Of a DNA stretch of 64,000 bases, positions 17,520 through 26,881 are shown in pieces; position 1 is the stretch's first letter, and each line of letters begins with the position of its first letter. The stretch lies in assembly GCF_003937825.1 (NCBI RefSeq), contig NZ_RSFW01000013.1, positions 1 through 64,000 of the forward strand, written 5' to 3'. A model generated the notes under the pieces. It was not told where the DNA came from and ran no database searches. It saw only the letters and a list, made by a program, of their open reading frames with translations. A program made the translations under genes and the position numbers. This DNA is from Mesobacillus subterraneus. GTDB lineage: Bacteria > Bacillota > Bacilli > Bacillales > Cytobacillaceae.

Positions 17520-18148
17520 TTAGAAGCCTCCTTGCTGGTAGCAACCTCTTTCTTACCCATCTTCCCGGTCCCACCTTCAAGCACGCCTTCACCTTTTACA
17601 ACACTGATAATTGTTGAAGAAAAACACCTAACATCCATCAAGAAGCTGATATTTCTTACATACTCTCCATCCAGCTTAGCCTTAACCTCAATAGGTAGTT
17701 CATCCCGTCCATTAATTTGAGCCCAACCAGTAAGCCCAGGCAATATACCATTAGCTCCATACTTATCTCTTTCAGCAATTAAATCGTACTGATTCCATAA
17801 AGCGGGTCTTGGCCCGATAATACTCATTTCTCCAACGAAAATATTCCAAATTTGTGGAAGTTCATCAAGGGAAGTTTTCCTGAGAAATTTCCCTGTTTTA
17901 GTAATATATTGTTCTGGATTTTCTAGTAGGTGTGTTGGTGTATCTTTAGGAGTATCAACTCTCATTGTCCGAAATTTTAATATATAGAAGTGAGTTTTAT
18001 TTAAACCAACTCGCTTTTGCTTAAATAGGACAGGTCCCCTTGATTCCATTTTAATAGCAACTATAATCAACAAAAAAACTGGAGAAAGAATAACTAATCC
18101 AATCGATGAAAGAACAATATCTAACAACCTTTTTACTTTTCTATACAA
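17516..18148 (-). CDS. CapM-like initiating sugar-phosphate transferase (undecaprenyl-phosphate)
   Basis: A 210-residue bacterial sugar transferase (PGT family). It has an N-terminal hydrophobic re-entrant helix (LLDIVLSSIGLVILSPVFLLI), followed by GPVLFKQKRVGLNKTHFYIL, FRTMRVDTPKDTPTHLL, LRKTSLDELPQIWN, and PRPALWNQYDLI, all classical for PglC/CapM/WcaJ-type enzymes. It loads the first sugar-1-phosphate onto undecaprenyl phosphate at the membrane. The TTG start has GAGGGAG about 9 bases upstream. It is the first gene after the terminator at 18271-18311, so it probably has its own promoter. Together with the CapN-like gene next to it, this points to D-FucNAc (or D-QuiNAc) as first sugar. Confidence 0.9.
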   Translation of the reverse strand: MYRKVKRLLDIVLSSIGLVILSPVFLLIIVAIKMESRGPVLFKQKRVGLNKTHFYILKFRTMRVDTPKDTPTHLLENPEQYITKTGKFLRKTSLDELPQIWNIFVGEMSIIGPRPALWNQYDLIAERDKYGANGILPGLTGWAQINGRDELPIEVKAKLDGEYVRNISFLMDVRCFSSTIISVVKGEGVLEGGTGKMGKKEVATSKEASK

Positions 18149-18270
18149 AGTTGCTCACTCCCTCTTATTATGTCAGTAAGTTAATACTTTATTAGAATAC
18201 TAATATGAACTTTTCAAACAAACTATTAACACACCAACTTTAATTATGAATTGTACTACTAGCACCAAAA

Positions 18271-18311
18271 AGAAAAAGCCCTTGTCCAATAACTTTCACA
18301 TGGACAGGGGC
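18271..18311 (-). terminator. Rho-independent terminator after galU
   Basis: Eleven-base arms GCCCTTGTCCA (18278-18288) and TGGACAGGGGC (18301-18311), a 12-base loop, and TTTTTCTTTTT on the minus strand. It divides the locus into a wzz-capD-galU unit and the transferase-led operon. Confidence 0.85.
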
Positions 18312-18319
18312 AACGTCCA

Positions 18320-19207
18320 TTAGTTTCCTTTAACCTTGGATTTTTCAGTGATCTCCATTAGATAATCTAGCAACTCTGTTCTTAGGTTTTCGTCTTGCAG
18401 TGCAAATTCTACTGTCGTTTTTACAAATCCTATTTTTTCGCCGACATCATAACGTTTTCCTTCAAAGTCATAAGCAAACACCCTTTGAATCTGGTTCAGC
18501 TTCTGAATGGCGTCGGTTAACTGGATTTCTCCACCTGCCCCTGTTTCCATCTCATCTAAAAACATAAATATTTCAGGTGTAAGAATATATCTACCCATAA
18601 TTGCAAGGTTCGAAGGTGCTGTTCCTTGCTCTGGCTTCTCCACAAAATTCTCAACCTGATATCTTCTGTTATTTTGTCCAGAAGGTTCGACAATTCCATA
18701 ACGGTGCGTTTCATTATCAGGTACAGTTTGTACCCCTATTATTGATGAATGAGTCATTTCATACTGATTAATTAGCTGCTTTAAGCAAGGCGTTTCACTT
18801 TGCACAATATCATCACCTAGTAGGACAGCAAACGGCTCATCACCGATAAAGTTCCTTGCACACCAAACAGCATGACCCAATCCTTTAGGTTCTTTCTGTC
18901 TAATGTAATGAATATCAGCAAGATTTGTTGAATAACGAACTTTATCAAGTAGATCCAGCTTATTCTTATCTATTAAATTTTGTTCAAGCTCGTGGGCAAA
19001 ATCAAAATGATCCTCTATTGCCCGTTTTCCTTTCCCAGTGACAATGATAATATCTTCTATTCCTGAAGCAATTGCTTCTTCAACAATGTATTGAATGGTA
19101 GGTTTATCAACAATGGGAAGCATTTCCTTTGGCATAGCCTTTGTAGCTGGCAAAAAGCGAGTGCCAAGACCAGCTGCCGGTATAATTGCTTTTCGAACTT
19201 TTTTCAT
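18320..19207 (-). CDS. galU: UTP-glucose-1-phosphate uridylyltransferase
   Basis: Makes UDP-glucose, the precursor of UDP-glucuronate and of glucolipid anchors. The 295-residue protein starts [20 protein letters not shown] and contains [15 protein letters not shown], then LGDDIV and [20 protein letters not shown], all signature GalU/GtaB/HasC motifs. Ribosome site AAGGGGG precedes the ATG. It sits between the CapD-like dehydratase gene and a strong terminator. It probably feeds the Ugd encoded at 1742-3118. Confidence 0.95.
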   Translation of the reverse strand: MKKVRKAIIPAAGLGTRFLPATKAMPKEMLPIVDKPTIQYIVEEAIASGIEDIIIVTGKGKRAIEDHFDFAHELEQNLIDKNKLDLLDKVRYSTNLADIHYIRQKEPKGLGHAVWCARNFIGDEPFAVLLGDDIVQSETPCLKQLINQYEMTHSSIIGVQTVPDNETHRYGIVEPSGQNNRRYQVENFVEKPEQGTAPSNLAIMGRYILTPEIFMFLDEMETGAGGEIQLTDAIQKLNQIQRVFAYDFEGKRYDVGEKIGFVKTTVEFALQDENLRTELLDYLMEITEKSKVKGN

Positions 19208-19223
19208 TTTTGTTGCCCCCTTG

Positions 19224-21044
19224 TTACTTTGCCACTAAAAAAATCTTGTTTTTTTTTCGATTAGCTAGATTTATTACATACTCTTTTATTTGTGAAGAAG
19301 TAAATTGGTCAAATTGATCAAGAAGATAACTCACTTCATCCTCTTGTTCTAATACAGCTTTGCCAATGAAAATCTTCGGAAAGATTGGTTCAGGATGTAT
19401 TTCTTTCTCATTCAGTAACTCTTCATACATCTTCTCGCCTGGCCTTAACCCAGAATATTTAATACCTATTTCTTCTATTGTATAACCAGATAATCTGATC
19501 AAGTTTTGGGCAAGATTTGTTATTTTTACTGGTTCACCCATATCCAATACGAAGATTTCACCGCCTCTAGCAAGAGTTCCAGCCTGGATTACCAAACGGG
19601 AGGCTTCCGGAATCGTCATAAAGTACCTGGTCATTTCGGGATGTGTAACAGTAACCGGTCCACCTGCTTGTATTTGCTTTTTAAATAGTGGAATTACACT
19701 CCCTCGGCTACCTAATACATTCCCAAATCTTACTGCTACAAATTTTGTTTTACTGTGTTGGTCTAACTTTTGAATAATCATTTCAGCAATTCTCTTTGTT
19801 GAACCCATAACATTTGTTGGGTTTACTGCTTTATCTGAAGAAATAAGGACAAACGTTTCAACTCCGAATGTGTCTGCAGCTTCAGCAACGTTTTTTGTCC
19901 CAAAAACATTGTTTTTAACAGCCTCTCGTGGATTATATTCCATTAAAGGCACATGTTTATGTGCAGCCGCGTGATAGACTACATTAGGACTGTGTTCCTG
20001 CATGACTTCGAACATCCGATTCCTATCCTGTACATCACCAATGATTGGAGCAATTTCAATTACTTGTCCGTATTGATTTCTCAATTCCATGTCAATCGAG
20101 TATATGCTGTTTTCACCATGGCCAACGAGAACCATTTTTTGAGGCAAGAATTTAGCTATTTGCCGACAAATTTCTGATCCAATTGAACCTCCCGCTCCTG
20201 TTACAAGAACTGTTTTACCGGAAATTTTCTCAGAAATACTGCTTAAATCCAGTTCTACGGGTTCACGGCCTAAGAGATCCTCTACTTGGACATCCCGTAT
20301 CTGACTTACAGATACTCTGCCAGTTACCAAGTCCTCAATCAGCGGAAGAATTTTTGTTTTAGCAGATGTTTTAGAACACTCAGCAAATATTCTATTCATT
20401 TCTAGTTTTTGCAATGAAGGAATGGCAATTACAATATTTTCTATGTTTAGTTCATCAGCTAAACGAGGTATATCTTTGATTGTTCCTTGGACTTCAATAC
20501 CGTAAATCTGGAGTTTATATTTTTTAGGGTGATCATCCACAAACGCCACCGGATATAAATCAGCATCTGGATTTCGTAATAACTGTCTTGCAACCATTGT
20601 TCCCGCTGACCCCGCTCCAACGATTAAGGTACGCTTCATATTCGGATTAGGTGAAATAAATCGATCTCGAAAAACACGCCAAGAAAAGCGTGAACCTCCA
20701 ATCAATATTACATGGAGCATCCAAGTGATCCCCAAAACTCTCAGATAAACATCCTGATTTAACACTAGCTGGACCACACCTGCGAGGGATACAGAGAGTG
20801 TGATTGCCTTTACAATAGCTGACAACTCCCCAACACTTGCGTATTCCCAAGCCTTCTGGTACAGCCGATAAGCGAAGGCGAATGCATGATGGCTAATCAA
20901 TAGAGTAATTGAACTAATCCACAGCATGGGAACAGTATAAACATTCATGTAGGGATTTAATATGTAAAAACCCATAAAAATAGAAGATATCACGATTACT
21001 GAATCCAGTAAAATCAACAAAGGAACCCGTTTTTTATAGCTCAA
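19224..21044 (-). CDS. capD: CapD/PglF-like UDP-GlcNAc 4,6-dehydratase, membrane-bound
   Basis: A 606-residue two-part protein. The N-terminal third has four membrane segments and then a Rossmann-like region ([20 protein letters not shown]). The C-terminal half is an SDR dehydratase with [52 protein letters not shown] and [17 protein letters not shown]. This is the CapD/WbpM/PglF architecture and length. These enzymes convert UDP-GlcNAc to UDP-2-acetamido-2,6-dideoxy-4-hexulose with retained configuration. Here it should supply the CapN-like reductase. The start is TTG with AGAAGGG 7-8 bases upstream. It is the second gene after the main promoter. Confidence 0.92.
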   Translation of the reverse strand: MSYKKRVPLLILLDSVIVISSIFMGFYILNPYMNVYTVPMLWISSITLLISHHAFAFAYRLYQKAWEYASVGELSAIVKAITLSVSLAGVVQLVLNQDVYLRVLGITWMLHVILIGGSRFSWRVFRDRFISPNPNMKRTLIVGAGSAGTMVARQLLRNPDADLYPVAFVDDHPKKYKLQIYGIEVQGTIKDIPRLADELNIENIVIAIPSLQKLEMNRIFAECSKTSAKTKILPLIEDLVTGRVSVSQIRDVQVEDLLGREPVELDLSSISEKISGKTVLVTGAGGSIGSEICRQIAKFLPQKMVLVGHGENSIYSIDMELRNQYGQVIEIAPIIGDVQDRNRMFEVMQEHSPNVVYHAAAHKHVPLMEYNPREAVKNNVFGTKNVAEAADTFGVETFVLISSDKAVNPTNVMGSTKRIAEMIIQKLDQHSKTKFVAVRFGNVLGSRGSVIPLFKKQIQAGGPVTVTHPEMTRYFMTIPEASRLVIQAGTLARGGEIFVLDMGEPVKITNLAQNLIRLSGYTIEEIGIKYSGLRPGEKMYEELLNEKEIHPEPIFPKIFIGKAVLEQEDEVSYLLDQFDQFTSSQIKEYVINLANRKKNKIFLVAK

Positions 21045-21131
21045 TTATTATCCCTTCTTTATTCCTTATTTTCTTGGCAAGTAGAATTTTCAACTATCGT
21101 TTAGAAAAAAATTCCATATGAAAAGGCTCTA

Positions 21132-22076
21132 TTAAGAGCCTTTATTCGTTTCATTCCAATAATGCTGAAAAATTACAACCGCAATACCAACCATAATTCC
21201 AACAATAACTGCAAATGCCATATTCAAAGCTTTATTTGGAGAAACTGGATCTTCTGGTAAATCTGGTTCTGAAACAATGGTTAGTACATTTTCTAGGTTA
21301 AATAGTTTTGAAAGACTTCTTGCTTCTTCATATTTTTCGTTGTATTTATTATAAAGACTAGTTAGGGCATTAACCTGATTGTTTAGTTTTTGGAATTCCA
21401 CCTGTTTATTTTTATCCAGGTTTTGAAGTTCATCTAAGTACCTTTCATCAATATCAATTAAATATTGTTTTCCTTCTTTTGTAAGGGCATCAAGTAATAC
21501 AATTGCAGGCAACCCTTCTGCCACCTGAGCCTTGTTATAATCTTCAAGAGCAGCATCCAGTTTTTCTTTTTCCTCTCCCAGTTGCGCTTTATATTGATCT
21601 GAAACTGCTGATAATCGATTTGAAATAGATTCACCAGTAAAAGTGTTTGATTCCACTATAATCGCGTTCAATGTCTTATAAATAAGTTCAGGGTCATTAC
21701 CTTCTAGTGTTATTGTTATTAGTTTAGAATCCTTTTCGGTGTCTACCTTTAGGTTTTTTTGCAGGCTTCTAAATGTCCAATCCTTTAATTCATGATTTTT
21801 GATGACCCGATTTAATAATTGCTGGGATTTAAGCCTCTCACTATAAACCTGAGTAGAAACGACTTCATTCAAATAGGAAGTAAGCTCCTCCCCTGCCACT
21901 TGCTGAAAGCTATTGTTATTGACTAAGATTGTTGCTTTTGTTTCGTATGATGGTTTTATAACAAAGTAACTTAAGATAGCAGCTATAATAAGAGCAATTA
22001 TTGTAATCCCAATAATTAGCTTTTTCCCTTTTAAAATAACCTCTATTATTTCACGCAAACTTATTTCCTCTTGCAT
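21132..22076 (-). CDS. Wzz/YveK-like polysaccharide copolymerase
   Basis: A 314-residue chain-length determinant protein: membrane segments near residues 17-38 and 283-305 flank a long extracytoplasmic helical region. The N-terminal ISLREIIEVILKGKKLI and the proline-rich segment before the second helix (SEPDLPEDPVSPNKALNM) are typical. It is longer than the CapA-like protein at 36299-37048 because of an extended coiled region at about residues 150-255. It is the first gene after the promoter at 22155-22183. No kinase gene is adjacent, so it may act alone or with the kinase encoded 14 kb away. Confidence 0.85.
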   Translation of the reverse strand: MQEEISLREIIEVILKGKKLIIGITIIALIIAAILSYFVIKPSYETKATILVNNNSFQQVAGEELTSYLNEVVSTQVYSERLKSQQLLNRVIKNHELKDWTFRSLQKNLKVDTEKDSKLITITLEGNDPELIYKTLNAIIVESNTFTGESISNRLSAVSDQYKAQLGEEKEKLDAALEDYNKAQVAEGLPAIVLLDALTKEGKQYLIDIDERYLDELQNLDKNKQVEFQKLNNQVNALTSLYNKYNEKYEEARSLSKLFNLENVLTIVSEPDLPEDPVSPNKALNMAFAVIVGIMVGIAVVIFQHYWNETNKGS

Positions 22077-22451
22077 TCCTTTATCCCCTTAAATTAGTAA
22101 ATTCTTAAAATCAGTTTAAATTTTAACATCTATCGACATATTCTTCTATAAAATATTATAATTTCATTAAGCATATCTTACAATTTGTTACGTTTCAGCA
22201 AAAAATTACAATATACTTAAAATGACAGTCTAATTTTACCATACATTATCTATTCTTTAACTGTAATTTATATCCAAAATAAAAAATAATATTGTTTTAT
22301 TCCACTATTTACCACAGACGATCTATTGATAAATTACCCTATTAACCGATAAATATTATAAATCATTTGATAGAGCATCTAATGCTATCTTCTGTCTGTC
22401 TTAAGAAAATACTAATTAGGCCTATTATACTATTAATCAGGAGTGAAACAT
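22077..22451. other. Divergent intergenic region between the polysaccharide locus and the autolysin gene
   Basis: About 375 AT-rich bases with no convincing ORF. It holds the leftward promoter listed separately and the ribosome site of the autolysin gene. An imperfect inverted repeat (GATAGAGCAT...ATGCTATC, 22370-22390) lies upstream of the autolysin gene and might be an operator. Nothing else was recognised. Confidence 0.6.
22155..22183 (-). promoter_or_regulatory. SigA-type promoter for the polysaccharide locus
   Basis: On the minus strand, -35 TTGTAA (22178-22183), a 17-base spacer and a perfect -10 TATAAT (22155-22160). It lies about 80 bases upstream of the wzz-like start. Confidence 0.7.
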
Positions 22452-24815
22452 ATGAAAAAAGTCGGGAAAGTTCTGTTTCTGTCAACCGGTATTCTAGTAG
22501 GTATGTCGTCCCTGCCAGTTACGTCTATTTATTCATCAAGCGTTCAGGCTGCTGCTGTAGTTAAACTAAATAATATTCCCTACGAGACTACAAACAACCT
22601 GAATATGCGTTCTGGTGCTGGAACGAACTATAAAGTCATTAAAACGATCCCAAAAGGAAAGCAAGTGACTGCTTTCGAGCAGAATGGTAATTGGTACAAG
22701 GTTTCATACAGCTATACATTAAACGGAAAAAAGGTTACCAAATCTGGTTGGGTTGCGGGTGCATATCTTAAAAATGTTACTTTAGCTAAAAGTACATCTG
22801 TAATTAGTACAACCAAAACCCCAAAAACTCTGTTTAAAACAAGCGTGAATTTAAATATTCGCTCCACTGCCAGTTCTAAAGCTAAGGTTGTTAAAACAAT
22901 TCCTAAAGGAGGAATCGTCTCCTCAACAGAACGAAATGGCGCGTGGACCAAAGTTACTTATACCTACACTTCTAATGGAAAAAAAGTAAATGTTAGCGGG
23001 TGGGTTAGCGGCAAATACTTAAAGGAATATTACCAGTATACTGCCATCAAAAAGACTTATTACTTTTCAAAGAATTCAACTCAACTATATCCGACACCTG
23101 ATCGGAAGAAAAATTCATTATTTAACATTGAGGCGAATAATGGGTTTTTTTCTACACAGAAGGTCGTTAACAGTCTGGGAGAAACGTGGTATAAAGTCAC
23201 CTTTAATGGAAAGAAGGCTTACATTCCGGCTAACGATGCAATAGCTGCTCCTGTTGAAACATTCACTAAGAGTCAGTTTATTTCAACTAAAGCTACATAT
23301 CTTTATGCTTCTTACGGAAATGTATATAACCAACTTGTGCAAATTCCAGAGAATACTATACTCACTTCCAGTTTAAGTGTGGGAGGCTGGCATAGATTAT
23401 CATTTGGTGGTAAGACGGGTTATGTCTACTCCACTGATTTAGCCATATATACACCACCAGCAGAGACTCCTGCAACTGAGCCGGAGACTAATGAACCGAT
23501 TGAGCCGGAAATCAACCCTGACTCACAGCAAGAACCGGAACTCAAGCCAGAGCAGGTATTGACTGAGACAGCAATCAGTGGCAAGACTTTCGTAACGTCA
23601 ACGAATCTAAATCAAAGGGAAGCAGCTAACATAGACTCTAAAGTTTTACAGGTCATCCCAACCGGAACATTTGTATTTCCAACCCATAAAGTATCAAATG
23701 GGTGGTATAAAGTTGCATACAATGGCAAAACCGGCTATTTATCAGGAACATATATTAAAGAAGTCATTACAGGGGATCCTATGCACAGGGAAGGCTATCA
23801 ATTTATCGATTTACGTAAACCTTCCACGGTTACGGCTGCGCAAATCAATAATTATATCAATAATTATGCAGCCAGAACCGGGAAGGCTAGCGTCCTTGCT
23901 AATAAAGGACAAGTTTTTCTGGATGCAGGAAACAAATATGGAGTGAATGCTCTTTACCTTGCAGCTCACGCTATTCTGGAGAGCGGTTACGGTACATCCA
24001 ATATCTCGTTAGGCAAATACAATCTCTTTGGATTCGGGGCATTTGATGCTACTCCTTTTGTAGGAGCAGTCAGATTTGCCTCCATCGAACAGAATATTGA
24101 TTATATTGCACAAGAAATGAAGGCAACTTATTTGAATCCAGGAAACTGGAAGTATAAAGGCGCTTATTTAGGATTCAGTACGAAGACAGTAATTGGTGGG
24201 ACAAGAATTGATACCAACAGTGAAGGCATGAATTTTTATTATGCAAGCGATGAAAAGTGGGGGCAAAAGATTGCTTCACATATGCAGAACATACTTCCTT
24301 ACAATAAAGCTGAATATGATAAGGCTGCCGTAAATAGCACCATCTTTACTATTCCAACCAGACCTGCAGGAATAGATTTATTTCCTGTCGGGATCCAGGC
24401 AGCTGCCAACAAAGATATTAAACTAGTAAATCAAAAAGGGAGTACAACCCTGGCTACTACCCTTAAGAAGGATACGCTGTTCGAAATCAGCGAAAAGCAT
24501 AATGATTACTGGGTTAAGGTTAAGCTTAATAATAAGGAATATTGGACAAGTGATATTAAGTTTGATCGGTATAAGGAGTTCATCAGTGTCAAAAACCTTG
24601 GCAGAGTGACTGCGGACACCTTGAATGTACGTCCTGTTCCTTCAACTTCTCAGTCTCCAATCTCTAGTTTTAAACTGAATGAATATATTCATATCATTCT
24701 AGATCAAAGTGGCAGCCCTGTTATGGATTCTTCAAGAACATGGTATAGCGTGAAGCTAGCAGATGGCAGAACAGGGTGGGTAAGTTCAAGCTTTGTTGTT
24801 CAAGAGTTGAAATAG
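22452..24815 (+). CDS. Secreted autolysin: SH3 repeats plus GH73 endo-beta-N-acetylglucosaminidase
   Basis: A 787-residue exported murein hydrolase. A signal peptide (KKVGKVLFLSTGILVGM, ending around SVQAA) is followed by bacterial SH3 domains at about residues 40-105 and 130-195, further SH3-like repeats to about 335, a Pro/Glu-rich linker near 340-370, and another SH3 at about 375-435. The GH73 glucosaminidase domain spans about 450-620, with the probable catalytic Glu in HAILESGYGTS. Two C-terminal SH3-like domains follow. The domain resembles LytD-type enzymes that cleave the glycan strand. The frame opens at GTG 22443, but ATG at 22452 has CAGGAG at proper spacing and is preferred. A strong terminator follows. 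Its site between the capsule and teichoic acid genes suggests a role in wall turnover. Confidence 0.9.
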   Translation: MKKVGKVLFLSTGILVGMSSLPVTSIYSSSVQAAAVVKLNNIPYETTNNLNMRSGAGTNYKVIKTIPKGKQVTAFEQNGNWYKVSYSYTLNGKKVTKSGWVAGAYLKNVTLAKSTSVISTTKTPKTLFKTSVNLNIRSTASSKAKVVKTIPKGGIVSSTERNGAWTKVTYTYTSNGKKVNVSGWVSGKYLKEYYQYTAIKKTYYFSKNSTQLYPTPDRKKNSLFNIEANNGFFSTQKVVNSLGETWYKVTFNGKKAYIPANDAIAAPVETFTKSQFISTKATYLYASYGNVYNQLVQIPENTILTSSLSVGGWHRLSFGGKTGYVYSTDLAIYTPPAETPATEPETNEPIEPEINPDSQQEPELKPEQVLTETAISGKTFVTSTNLNQREAANIDSKVLQVIPTGTFVFPTHKVSNGWYKVAYNGKTGYLSGTYIKEVITGDPMHREGYQFIDLRKPSTVTAAQINNYINNYAARTGKASVLANKGQVFLDAGNKYGVNALYLAAHAILESGYGTSNISLGKYNLFGFGAFDATPFVGAVRFASIEQNIDYIAQEMKATYLNPGNWKYKGAYLGFSTKTVIGGTRIDTNSEGMNFYYASDEKWGQKIASHMQNILPYNKAEYDKAAVNSTIFTIPTRPAGIDLFPVGIQAAANKDIKLVNQKGSTTLATTLKKDTLFEISEKHNDYWVKVKLNNKEYWTSDIKFDRYKEFISVKNLGRVTADTLNVRPVPSTSQSPISSFKLNEYIHIILDQSGSPVMDSSRTWYSVKLADGRTGWVSSSFVVQELK

Positions 24816-24870
24816 TTCGACCAAAAGTATATTTAATAACTTCATAGCAAATGTATGCACTTTAAATCAG

Positions 24871-24910
24871 AAAGGAGCCGACAGTTTAGAAACTGTTTGC
24901 TCCTTTTTTT
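24871..24910 (+). terminator. Rho-independent terminator after the autolysin gene
   Basis: Long stem AAAGGAGC-x-GACAGTTT / AAACTGTTT-GCTCCTTT with a two-base loop, followed by a T-run. It sits between convergent genes and may also work weakly leftward. Confidence 0.85.
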
Positions 24911-24914
24911 GACT

Positions 24915-26807
24915 TTATCTTAAATTACTCTTTCCAAGGATAATTTGATCCACTACCCTCTTGCTTGATTTACCATCCGCCTCATCAAAAAAATAACGAA
25001 CGAATGGGTCAATTTTCTCCAGTTTGAAATCGCGCCTTTGGATTTTACCTATGATTTCCTCCGCTGATCGAACAAGCGGGCCAGGTATAAATGAATGAAA
25101 ATCATAATAAAAGTCTCTTGTCCTGACATATTCCTCTACATCAAATGCAAAGAAAAGCATCGGCTTGTTCAGCAGGGCGAATTCGAAACATACAGAGGAA
25201 TAATCAGTTATCAATATGTCGGTTATAAACAAAAGATCATTTATTTCCCTGTAAGATGAAAAATCATAGTAAAAGTCACTATATTGGTAAGGGATGCTAA
25301 AATCATTTTTTACAAAAGGGTGAATCTTGAACAAGAAGACATATTCCTCATGCAGCTCTTCGTATAACTTTGCCAGATCCAAAACTTCCATTGGATAATG
25401 GGCAGACTGCTGCCCATTGCCACGAAAAGTTGGCGCAAACATAATGACCTTCTTTCCTTTTAAAAAAGGATATTCCGCGTATAAATTTTCTCTGACAGAA
25501 AGTTGATATTCTTTGTCAAAAAAGATATCAGTCCGGGGGATACCTGTTGCAATCACCTTTTCCTTCTCGATTCCAAAGCCTTCAGCGTAATGTTTAGCTA
25601 CATTCTTCGAACTTACAATTGCCTTTGTGTAATTACGGTGGTTCCTAGATTTTGGAGAAGGTCCCCCCGGCCGGCCCAAGCGGCTGAATCCAAACGTTTT
25701 AAACGCTCCCACGGCATGCCACAGCTGAACGAGCTCGGCTCCATCCCGAATTTTAAGTGAATAGACCATTGGATAGAAATCATCAAGCAGAATAAATTTA
25801 GATGTGGCTATAAGATATGCAAGCTCTACCATTTCCTTATACGTTTTTTTCTCTTCGACTCCCTGCTTTAACATGAAGTGGATCTCATAATTTGAATCAT
25901 GGCTGACGAGTTCATCATATACAAATTTAAAGTTCCCACTCATTTCAGTGCGGCTATCAGATGCAAACAAGATTTTTTTCTCATTCAGAGGCAACAAGCA
26001 AAACAAACGATAGAGAGTGTTAAATACTGCCTTTGAAAAAAATTTATAGAAAATACTCCTTTTATTTTCAACTGCATCCAGGCCACTTTCGGATGGATCC
26101 ATATCCTTTAATTTGCTGGATGTAATTTTCAGGGTTTTTCGGGGCAAATCATAGGTTGCCAGTAAATTGAATTTCATTTCTTTCTTGGCAGTAAAGTACT
26201 CCATTTTAGCAGAATGAAATCCATTATTTAAAAATCCCTCTATATTACCCAGCGGGAAGCTCTTTCGATAATGCTTATCTCCCAGTACATGTACTTCCAA
26301 TTCGATATATACTCGATATTCCCCATGGGGAATGGGAGCATTTTCGTCCAATGTTGCAAAATTGATTTTTCCATGAAAACCCGCCCAGTAATATTTGTCT
26401 TCAATTTCTACAAGTCCCATTTCATCAATAGCTTTGTCTTTTAATGGAATGGTGATTTTGATACCTGACGTATTATTTAATAATACTAATCTTTTCTTAA
26501 CAAGATCATCCTCTAATAATGATATACCTTCTAAGTAATAATACCCTTTAATCTCAAGGATAGGACCATTCCATTGAAGTGCGGTGATTTTTCGGCGGGG
26601 AATTAAATTCTCGTCGATCCCAGCCAATTCATTGATGAAAGGAATAGATTCTCCCAAGCTATCTTTTTGAATGATTATTCGGTCCTCTTCAAAGACAACG
26701 GCTTTGTCAGTGAAATCTCCATACTCGATCGCGGCCGTTCCATTCAATTGGACTGCTTTATTTCTGCTTAGCATTCTCTTTATCTTTCTCTTTACTTTTG
26801 AAAGCAT
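24915..26807 (-). CDS. CDP-glycerol glycerophosphotransferase family protein (TagF-like)
   Basis: A 630-residue teichoic-acid-type polymerase. The C-terminal part (about 255-625) is the polyol-phosphate transferase domain, with LWHAVGAFKTFGFSRLG, ATGIPRTDIFFD, MFAPTFRGNGQQSAHYP, FKIHPFV and ITDYSSVCFEFALLNKP. These include the His residues expected to act in catalysis and the SSV/E motif that binds the CDP-polyol. The N-terminal 250 residues form a separate beta-rich region I do not recognise; in TagF the N-terminal part binds membrane. No membrane span is obvious, so attachment is probably peripheral. It lies just downstream of a second transferase gene of the family. Whether it uses CDP-glycerol or CDP-ribitol is open; TarI/TarJ in the same region argue for ribitol somewhere in the pathway. 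Confidence 0.88.
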   Translation of the reverse strand: MLSKVKRKIKRMLSRNKAVQLNGTAAIEYGDFTDKAVVFEEDRIIIQKDSLGESIPFINELAGIDENLIPRRKITALQWNGPILEIKGYYYLEGISLLEDDLVKKRLVLLNNTSGIKITIPLKDKAIDEMGLVEIEDKYYWAGFHGKINFATLDENAPIPHGEYRVYIELEVHVLGDKHYRKSFPLGNIEGFLNNGFHSAKMEYFTAKKEMKFNLLATYDLPRKTLKITSSKLKDMDPSESGLDAVENKRSIFYKFFSKAVFNTLYRLFCLLPLNEKKILFASDSRTEMSGNFKFVYDELVSHDSNYEIHFMLKQGVEEKKTYKEMVELAYLIATSKFILLDDFYPMVYSLKIRDGAELVQLWHAVGAFKTFGFSRLGRPGGPSPKSRNHRNYTKAIVSSKNVAKHYAEGFGIEKEKVIATGIPRTDIFFDKEYQLSVRENLYAEYPFLKGKKVIMFAPTFRGNGQQSAHYPMEVLDLAKLYEELHEEYVFLFKIHPFVKNDFSIPYQYSDFYYDFSSYREINDLLFITDILITDYSSVCFEFALLNKPMLFFAFDVEEYVRTRDFYYDFHSFIPGPLVRSAEEIIGKIQRRDFKLEKIDPFVRYFFDEADGKSSKRVVDQIILGKSNLR

Positions 26808-26881
26808 GCAAGTAACTCCATTCCTCCAACTAATTTGCGTATCCAGATATATATTTTACAAGAAAAAGGCTGGTATCTCCC

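Noticed and set aside
22330-22360. Possible SigD promoter (TAAA ... CCGATAAA) for the autolysin gene
   Set aside because: The spacing is about 11-12 bases instead of about 15 and the -10 is imperfect.
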